Shown here in pieces: positions 34,592-40,765 of a stretch of 64,000 nt of DNA. The notes under the pieces were generated by a model. The model saw nothing but the letters and a program-made list of their open reading frames with translations. It made no database searches and had not been told where the DNA came from. Source of the DNA: Janthinobacterium sp. 1_2014MBL_MicDiv (GTDB lineage: Bacteria; Pseudomonadota; Gammaproteobacteria; Burkholderiales; Burkholderiaceae_D); contig NZ_CP011319.1 in the NCBI RefSeq assembly GCF_001865675.1, forward strand, positions 434,001 through 498,000, in the 5' to 3' direction. Positions within the stretch are counted from its first letter, which is position 1, and every line of letters begins with the position of its first letter. The position numbers were made by a program, and so were the translations under genes.

Positions 34592-35847
34592 GGTTGTTTC
34601 AATGCCTGTTCTGCTTGCGAAAGATGCTGCCGGTAGCCGGCCATCGCCTGTGCGCGCGCGCCGTTGGCCTGCCCCAGTGCGAGCGCCCGTGCGAACTGGC
34701 GCCTCGCTGCCTCGGCAAGGCCGCCTGCCAGCAAGGCTTCGCCATGGCTGTCGGCGGCATTGTCGGACTGCGCGTATGTCTGGCTATTGTACGCCAGCAC
34801 CAGCGTCGCCAAAGGCGGCCGCTTCGCCTTGAGCAGCAGGTCGAAACCGAGCGCATTGATGTCGGCTTCGCTCAATGTGCTGTTGCCGAGCGCTGCCGCG
34901 ACCCGGCGCGCGGCAGCGTCCTGCTGGTGCTGTTCCAGCAGGGCCGCGCTCTGTTCCAGCTCACCCATCAGTGTCTGCTTTGCCTTCGCCCTGGCCTCGC
35001 GCGCCGCGTTTTGCGTGACCAGGGTCAGTACCTGGCCGATGGCGGCGACGACCAGTTCGGGTTCCTGCATCTGGATGCCGTGGCCGCTGTTCGGCGTGAA
35101 GACATGCGCGCCGCTTGAAAACTGGCTGAGGAAGGCAGCGTGTCGCTCGCGCTTGATCTTGACGACGCCGGGCGTCTCCTGGAAGAAGTCCGAGCCGGCG
35201 CGCGCCTGCACGGAGGTGAGCAGTACCGTCGGCACGTCGGGCAGCGCGGGCATGGCCGGCAGCGTGCCCGCATCGAGCAGCTTCTGGATCGTCTGCAGCT
35301 CGCCCTGCCATTTCGGCGGGATGCTCGACGCGAGCAGGCGCCGGTCTTGCTGCAGGCGTACCGGGTCGATGCCTTTGAGTACGCCCTCGAGGCCTTCATC
35401 CGCCGGGTCGACGAAGACCAGGCCGGCAACCCGCTGCGGATGGGTGGCTGCGAAGTAGCGGATCAGGAAGGCGCCGTACGAGTGGCCCACAAGGATCAGC
35501 GGCCCGTCCACCTTGCGCTGGCTCAGCACTTCAGCCAGTTCGGCCGCGCTCTGTTCCATGCCGAGCGGCTGCGCGCGCGCCGGCGACTTGCCATAGCCTG
35601 CGCGCGAGTAGACCAGCACCGCCGCCTTCTTCGCGATGTCCGGCACTACCTTGCGCCACACCGACTGGTCGCTGGCGAAGCCCGCCTCGAAGACGACCGT
35701 ATAGGGGCCTTCGCCCGCCTGCGCCACCTGCAACTGGTGCTGGCCCACGTTGACCATGCCGTCAAAATCGGCGGCCGCCGCCGTTGCCGTGAAGGCTGCC
35801 GCGGACAGCAGGCCGGCCAGTTTCCACTTCCATGCGCACGAAAACAT
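34588..35847 (-). CDS. Exported alpha/beta hydrolase with helical C-terminal domain
   Basis: 419 aa. Signal peptide of about 25 residues ending TATAAA, so the protein is periplasmic or membrane-associated. The hydrolase core (about 30-280) has the nucleophile elbow GHSYG (about residue 123), FVDPADEG after the following strand, and a late catalytic His in NSGHGIQM. Residues 300-419 are helical and TPR-like. It is the first gene of the operon, before blaI and the M56 peptidase, and is therefore the likely effector of the system. It is not a beta-lactamase of any class I know. Substrate unknown. Confidence 0.82.
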   Translation of the reverse strand: MFSCAWKWKLAGLLSAAAFTATAAAADFDGMVNVGQHQLQVAQAGEGPYTVVFEAGFASDQSVWRKVVPDIAKKAAVLVYSRAGYGKSPARAQPLGMEQSAAELAEVLSQRKVDGPLILVGHSYGAFLIRYFAATHPQRVAGLVFVDPADEGLEGVLKGIDPVRLQQDRRLLASSIPPKWQGELQTIQKLLDAGTLPAMPALPDVPTVLLTSVQARAGSDFFQETPGVVKIKRERHAAFLSQFSSGAHVFTPNSGHGIQMQEPELVVAAIGQVLTLVTQNAAREARAKAKQTLMGELEQSAALLEQHQQDAAARRVAAALGNSTLSEADINALGFDLLLKAKRPPLATLVLAYNSQTYAQSDNAADSHGEALLAGGLAEAARRQFARALALGQANGARAQAMAGYRQHLSQAEQALKQP

Positions 35848-35869
35848 ATTTTTCCTTGTCGAGTGTGTT

Positions 35870-35901
35870 TGCTACAAATGTAGCATGCCACATTTGTAGC
35901 A
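35870..35901. promoter_or_regulatory. Tandem BlaI-type operator
   Basis: TGCTACAAATGTAGCA (35870-35885) is a perfect dyad with 7-base arms. It is directly followed by TGCCACATTTGTAGCA (35886-35901), the same dyad with one mismatch. The core TACA-N2-TGTA matches known BlaI/MecI operators. It starts 23 bases upstream of the hydrolase start, where a bound repressor would block the operon promoter. Confidence 0.85.
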
Positions 35902-35989
35902 CCCCCGCAAGAAATACAGGGTGCGCCATGGGCTACGCGACTGGGCTGGCTGCGTTGCAGGGTGCTGCAACGCTTCATCGCAGCTGTTG

Positions 35990-36427
35990 GTATTCTGTCC
36001 CGCGAATTGCGCGGTTTGTCGCAATCCGGTGGCGATGCAGCGGGTGTTGGCCTAAAGTTCCATCATCGCAGGACACAAACCACTGACCCAAAGGAGCACA
36101 TCATGAACATCGCTAAAAACATGGAAGCCATCTTCGTTGCCATCGTCGCCATCGCCGCCGCTACCAGCCTGGCCACCGCCGCCGTGCCGAAGTTCCGCGC
36201 CGCGCCAGCACCGCTCGTGGCCAGCGCCGACGCCGCTGCCACCATGTACACCGTCCATGTCAGCGCCAAGCGTTTGAGCGCCGCAGAAAAAGCCGCACTG
36301 TAAGCACGGCGATGCCATGCCGGCAGTACGGAAAAGGGCGGTAGCAGCAGTCAATCGTCATACCCCAACATGGGCAAGCGGAACGGGCGGCGCCCCCGGT
36401 TCTTTCCAGCCCTGGTGACAGCAGCCG
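35990..36427 (+). repeat. Direct repeat copy B (small-gene cassette)
   Basis: Homologous to 32051-32480 and in the same orientation, 3.94 kb apart. It includes the leader, the coding region 36103-36303 and the 54-base 3' element at 36372-36425. A separate hairpin with nine-base arms (35952-35960 / 35965-35973) lies just before it, so both copies are preceded by a hairpin although those hairpins differ in sequence. Confidence 0.85.
36103..36303 (+). CDS. Small exported protein, copy B
   Basis: 66 aa paralogue of the 65-residue protein at 32163-32360. Same N-terminus (MNIAKNMEAIFVAI) and identical last 14 residues (VSAKRLSAAEKAAL); the middle has one extra residue and a few substitutions. AAAGGAG precedes the ATG at good spacing. 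One hydrophobic N-terminal helix, no other motif. Unknown function; see the finding on the duplicated cassette. Confidence 0.78.
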   Translation: MNIAKNMEAIFVAIVAIAAATSLATAAVPKFRAAPAPLVASADAAATMYTVHVSAKRLSAAEKAAL

Positions 36428-36473
36428 CAAAAAGGCCGATGATCGTGTTTTCAACGACAGCAGGGCCAGCGCA

Positions 36474-36899
36474 ATGTCACATCTGAAAATCAGCACCGAC
36501 AAGGCGGAACTCGACGTTCCGGCCATCCACCATTTTCTCAGCACCCAATCGACATGGGCCATCGGCATCCCGCTGGCTACCGTGCAGCGCGCGATCGACC
36601 ATTCGCTGTGTTTTGGCGGCACGCTCGACGGCCGCCAGGTGGCGTTTGCCCGCGTGGTCAGCGACTATGCCACGTTTGCCTATCTGGTCGACGTGTATGT
36701 ACTCGACGACTGTCGTGGCCGCGGCTACAGCAAGCGCTTGATGGAAGCCGTCATGGCGCATCCCGACTTGCAGGGCTTGCGCCGTTTCATGCTGGCCACC
36801 GGCACCGCGCATACGCTGTACGCGCGCCATGGCTTCACGGCGCCGCTGCGCCCGGAAACGCTGATGGAGCGCTATGTGCCGGACATCTACCAGCGCTGA
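36474..36899 (+). CDS. GNAT-family N-acetyltransferase
   Basis: 141 aa, single acetyltransferase domain. The acetyl-CoA pyrophosphate loop is visible as DDCRGRGYSKRLMEAVM (Arg-Gly-Arg-Gly type, about residues 78-95), preceded by YLVDVYVLD. Catalytic substrate cannot be predicted. The ribosome site is weak. It is transcribed toward the convergent transporter gene, 45 bases away, and begins about 47 bases after the end of repeat copy B. Confidence 0.85.
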   Translation: MSHLKISTDKAELDVPAIHHFLSTQSTWAIGIPLATVQRAIDHSLCFGGTLDGRQVAFARVVSDYATFAYLVDVYVLDDCRGRGYSKRLMEAVMAHPDLQGLRRFMLATGTAHTLYARHGFTAPLRPETLMERYVPDIYQR

Positions 36900-36944
36900 C
36901 TGACCGTATTGAAGGGCGGGCGCAAGTCGCCGTGGCTGGGGTGT

Positions 36945-38336
36945 TTACTGCCAGTGCATCAGGCACGGCGGAATCAGCAGCAGCAGGGCCAGCACCAGAT
37001 AGATCAGCTGCAGCGGTATCATCCACTTGGCCCACGTAATCCAGGGGATGCGCGCCAGCGCCAGCACGCCGACGGTGATGCCGGAGGTGGGTATCATCGG
37101 CGTGGTGAATTCGCCGAACTGGAACGCCAGGATGGCCGTCTGGCGCGTCACGCCGACCAGGTCGGCCAGCGGCGCCATGATCGGCATAGTCAGCGCGGCC
37201 TGGCCGCTGCCCGAATGGATGAAGAAATTGATCACCGACTGCATGAAGAACATTTTCTGCGCGGCGAAGACGGGGCTCGATGAAGCCACCAGCGGCGTGA
37301 GCGCATGCAGCATGGTGTCGATGATCTGTGCGTCGCGCGCCAGGATCATGGTGCCGCGCGCCAGCGCGATGACCAGCGCCACGCTCACCATGTCGCGCGC
37401 ACCCTGCACGAAAGACGCCACCAGGCTGTCCATGTCGAGCCGGCCGACCAGGCCGACGACGATGGCCATGCCGAGGAACAGGGCGGCGATTTCATCGATG
37501 AACCAGTCGTACTTGACGACGCCGACGACCATCGTCAGCAGGGTCGCCATGAAGATCCACAGCACGGCGCGGTGCGTGCGCGTCATGCCGGCAAAGGTGG
37601 AAAAGTCCAGCGTATGCTCGCCGCGCTTTTCAATGTCGAGCAGGTAGGTCGGGCTTTTTTCCGGATGGCGCTTGATGCGCGCCGCGTACCACATCAGGAA
37701 GACGATGCTGACAAACGTGGCGATGGCCCACACGATCAGGCGGTAGCCGATGCCGGAAAAGATCGGCACGCCGGCGATGCCCTGCGCGATGCCGACATTG
37801 AACGGGTTCAGGAAGGCGGCCGAAAAGCCCACTTGCGAACCGATGAAGGGAATCGACACGCCGACGATGGAGTCGTAGCCCAGGGCCAGTGCCAGCGGCA
37901 CGAAGATCAGGATGAAGGGAATGGCTTCCTCGTTCATGCCGAAGGTGGCGCCGCCGAGGGAAAACATGGTGAAGAAGACGGGAATGAGGGCGGCGCGCAC
38001 GAAGCGCGAACTGGTGTGCGCCTTGGCGATGGACTTGATCAGCGAATCGAAGGCCTCCGTTTTTTGCAGCACCGAGAAGGCGCCGCCGACGATCAGCACG
38101 AATCCGATGATCAGGCCGGCGTCGACGAAGCCCTTGATGGGCGCCATCATCAGGGCGGCAAAGCCCTGCGGCTTGTTGTCGACATAGTGGAAGGTGCCGG
38201 GAACGATCAGCTGCTTGCCGTTGATCAGCTGGGTGTCGAATTTCCCGCCCGGTACCAGCCAGGTCGCCAGCGCGATCATGGCCAGGATGCCGCATAGCAG
38301 GACAAAGGTATTGGGCAGCTTGAAGTATTTTCTCAT
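36945..38336 (-). CDS. YfcC-family inner-membrane transporter
   Basis: 463 aa with 11-13 hydrophobic segments. It belongs to the YfcC/ArcD-like group of the ion-transporter superfamily, whose members are annotated as basic amino acid or C4-dicarboxylate antiporters. GGATFGMNEEAIPFILIF and NFFIHSGSGQAALTMPIMAP are the conserved re-entrant-loop-like segments. It starts 14 bases after the AotO/CphZ-like hydrolase gene on the same strand, so the two form an operon. In this locus it would carry the beta-aspartyl-arginine dipeptide or its product across the inner membrane (inference). Confidence 0.82.
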   Translation of the reverse strand: MRKYFKLPNTFVLLCGILAMIALATWLVPGGKFDTQLINGKQLIVPGTFHYVDNKPQGFAALMMAPIKGFVDAGLIIGFVLIVGGAFSVLQKTEAFDSLIKSIAKAHTSSRFVRAALIPVFFTMFSLGGATFGMNEEAIPFILIFVPLALALGYDSIVGVSIPFIGSQVGFSAAFLNPFNVGIAQGIAGVPIFSGIGYRLIVWAIATFVSIVFLMWYAARIKRHPEKSPTYLLDIEKRGEHTLDFSTFAGMTRTHRAVLWIFMATLLTMVVGVVKYDWFIDEIAALFLGMAIVVGLVGRLDMDSLVASFVQGARDMVSVALVIALARGTMILARDAQIIDTMLHALTPLVASSSPVFAAQKMFFMQSVINFFIHSGSGQAALTMPIMAPLADLVGVTRQTAILAFQFGEFTTPMIPTSGITVGVLALARIPWITWAKWMIPLQLIYLVLALLLLIPPCLMHWQ

Positions 38337-38350
38337 GCGGGTTTTCTTTA

Positions 38351-39487
38351 TTATTGGCTGAGCAGGCTGCCGCCGCGGAAGGCGACGGCGCCGGCGACCT
38401 TGCCGACATTCATGCCGCGCAAGACGTGGCGGTGGGCGCTGCGCGCGAAGAAGACACCGGCGACCGTGCAGCGCAAGGTCGTCGTTTCACCGCTGACAGG
38501 GTCGATCAGGTCGGCCAGCGCATCGCCGGCGGCCAGCACGTCGCCCATCTCGCGCAGATACACCAGCACGCCGTGATGCGGCGCGAGGATCGGTTCCACG
38601 CCGGCCAGCGGCGTCGGCTGGCATTGCGGCGCGGGCAGGTCGTCGCCGGCGCCAGCGATGTCCAGCACGCCCTCGATGGCGAGGAAGCGCAGCAGGGCTT
38701 GCGCATCGCGCTCGGCCAGGGCATAGCTCACTTCCACTTCGCCGCGTAATTCGACGGTGGTCGACAGGCAGGCGGCGGGAATCGGATAGCGGCCGCCGAA
38801 GTGCGCGTCGAGGTCCCACCACAGGCGGCTGCACGCTTCGTCGAACGGCTCTTCGCCGGCCGCCAGTTCCAGCAGCACGGCGCGCGCGCCCAATAGCGCC
38901 GACAGGGGCGCGAGTTGCGCCGCCAGCGGCGTGCCCGTATACAGGTGCAGCGCGGCCTCGTTGTCGCAGTGCAGGTCGAGCACGATATCGGCATCGATGG
39001 CCATGCCCAGCAGCGTTTTTTTCAGCACGCCCGCATCCGTGCCAGGCTGCCAGGCGGCGACGGCGGCGCGCGCATGCTGGCGTATCAGGGCCACATTGGC
39101 ATCGGCATCGGGCCCCAGCAGGCCATCGAGCGTGGTTTTCAGCTCATCGGCCACGTGGCGGTAGGCGCGGTTGAAGTTGATGCCGGTGGTCAGGTCGAAG
39201 CGGCCGAACGGCGCGCCATGGATGGCTTGCGCCAGGCCGATCGGGTTAGCGGCCGGCACCAGGATCACTTCGCCATGGATCTTGCCGGCCGCTTCCAGCG
39301 CCAGCAGTTCGCGGCGCAAGAATTGCGCCACCAGCATGCCCGGCACCTCGTCCGCGTGCAGCGCCGCCTGGATATACACCTTCTTGCCGCTGCGGCTGCC
39401 GGCGGCCGGACTGCCGAAGTGAAAGCTGCTCAACTGGCAGGCAACGCTGGCGTGCGGCGTGGAGATCGGATGCTGGTGTACTTGCAT
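38351..39487 (-). CDS. Succinylglutamate desuccinylase/aspartoacylase-family zinc hydrolase, AotO/CphZ-like
   Basis: 378 aa. The M14-type zinc site is visible: His and Glu in ALHADEVPG (about residue 49) and a His in VLDLHCDNEA (about residue 170). The C-terminal part is a beta-rich domain (YLREMGDVLAAGDALADLID). The length and N-terminus resemble the AotO group, shown in Pseudomonas to be the cyanophycin dipeptidase CphZ that splits beta-Asp-Arg (knowledge from memory, not searched). A cyanophycinase gene in the same locus supports this reading; a general desuccinylase is the alternative. Start at 39487 chosen; the frame is open to 39565. No signal peptide, so it acts in the cytoplasm. Confidence 0.75.
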   Translation of the reverse strand: MQVHQHPISTPHASVACQLSSFHFGSPAAGSRSGKKVYIQAALHADEVPGMLVAQFLRRELLALEAAGKIHGEVILVPAANPIGLAQAIHGAPFGRFDLTTGINFNRAYRHVADELKTTLDGLLGPDADANVALIRQHARAAVAAWQPGTDAGVLKKTLLGMAIDADIVLDLHCDNEAALHLYTGTPLAAQLAPLSALLGARAVLLELAAGEEPFDEACSRLWWDLDAHFGGRYPIPAACLSTTVELRGEVEVSYALAERDAQALLRFLAIEGVLDIAGAGDDLPAPQCQPTPLAGVEPILAPHHGVLVYLREMGDVLAAGDALADLIDPVSGETTTLRCTVAGVFFARSAHRHVLRGMNVGKVAGAVAFRGGSLLSQ

Positions 39488-39565
39488 GATGATTTCGCCC
39501 CAAAACGGGGCGCGGTTGATGGATTTCGGTCGATTATGTAGCATTATTTTCACGAAGTAAATCAA

Positions 39566-39581
39566 TGAAAATCCTTTTACA
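39566..39581. promoter_or_regulatory. Candidate operator in the divergent promoter region
   Basis: The 235-base AT-rich gap between the divergently transcribed hydrolase and RpiR-family genes contains TGAAAATCCTTTTACA (39566-39581), an imperfect dyad of the TGWAAA-N4-TTTWCA type. Its shape resembles sites bound by some RpiR-family regulators. Evidence is limited to this symmetry and its position. Confidence 0.3.
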
Positions 39582-39722
39582 AAAATTTGTTGAGTTTTCT
39601 TTTTGATATGCGTAAAGTGGTTTCAAACGGCGCATCCTGCGCCGCTTTGCCACGCTTTCTCCGTCCATGCGCAGCATGCAGGCTGCCATTGCAGCGCGTA
39701 AAAACAACAGGCCGCCAGTGAT

Positions 39723-40733
39723 ATGAAACCATCCGCCAGTCCTGCCCGCAACAGCGCGCCACGCGCGGCACCGGCGGCCGCCATGTCGCCGCCCGATGCC
39801 GCGTTTGCGCAGTCGCCGCTGGGACAGGCCCTGATGCATGTGCTGGCCAGCGGCTCGGCCTCGCAGCGGCAGATCGCCGACTACCTGCTGCGCAACCAGA
39901 TGCGCGTCACCGCGCTGGGCATCGAGGAGCTGGCAGACAGCTGCCAGGTATCGACGGCCACCATCAGCCGCTTCGCGCGCGATATCGGCCAGAAGAATTA
40001 TTCGGCCATGCGCGGCGCCATGGCAGAAACCCTGCAGGCATTGCTGCAACCGGTCGACAAGCTGCGCCATACGATAGAACGGCGCGCGCGCGCCACCTCG
40101 CCCGTCACGCAAAGCCTCGAGTATGCGGCCGCGAATATCGCCGCCACCTCGGGCAGCCTGTCGCTGCCGGACATGCACGCCGTGGTGCGCCGCCTGACGC
40201 GTGCCAAGGTGGTGTACGTGATGGGCTTTGGCCTGTCGGCCAACCTGGCCGGCATGCTGGTGCAGCATTTGCAGCCGTTCTGCGCGCACGTGGTGGAAGT
40301 GGTGGGCATCGGCGGCTCGGAAGTGGCGGCCGGCCACCTGGTTAACCTGACGGCGAGCGACGTGCTGGTGGTCATTTCCTTTCCCCGCTATACGCTCGAC
40401 TGTATCGGCCTGGCCAGCTTCGCGCGCGACCGCGGCGCGCGCATCGTGGCGCTGACCGACTCGCCCGCGTCGCCCTTGGCGGAACTGGCCGACCATGTGT
40501 TGTACGCGCAAAGCACGCATCCCGTGCTGCCCAGCAGCGCCAGCACGGCACTGGCCATGATCGAGGCGCTGGTCGTGGCGCTGATGGTGTCGAACAAGGA
40601 CAACGTTGAAAAAGCAGCGCGCCTGAGCGAGGTGATCGCCGCCTACCTGTATGGCGGCGAGCATGGCGCGCAAGGCCCCCGGAAAACAGCAGTCAAGCAG
40701 CGCAAGGCAGTACCCAAAAAGCAGTCACTATAA
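39723..40733 (+). CDS. MurR/RpiR-family transcriptional regulator with SIS domain
   Basis: 336 aa. An N-terminal helix-turn-helix of the HTH_6 type (about residues 35-110; ELADSCQVSTATISRFARDI) and a C-terminal SIS sugar-isomerase-like domain (about 150-300; KVVYVMGFGLSANLAGMLV, DVLVVISFPRYT). SIS domains in this family bind small phosphorylated or carboxylated ligands. It is divergent from the hydrolase/transporter pair and upstream of the TonB receptor and cyanophycinase, so it most likely controls the whole locus. The ligand is not predictable. Confidence 0.9.
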   Translation: MKPSASPARNSAPRAAPAAAMSPPDAAFAQSPLGQALMHVLASGSASQRQIADYLLRNQMRVTALGIEELADSCQVSTATISRFARDIGQKNYSAMRGAMAETLQALLQPVDKLRHTIERRARATSPVTQSLEYAAANIAATSGSLSLPDMHAVVRRLTRAKVVYVMGFGLSANLAGMLVQHLQPFCAHVVEVVGIGGSEVAAGHLVNLTASDVLVVISFPRYTLDCIGLASFARDRGARIVALTDSPASPLAELADHVLYAQSTHPVLPSSASTALAMIEALVVALMVSNKDNVEKAARLSEVIAAYLYGGEHGAQGPRKTAVKQRKAVPKKQSL

Positions 40734-40765
40734 AAATCAGGGTTAAACCATCTGGGAGAGTTGAA

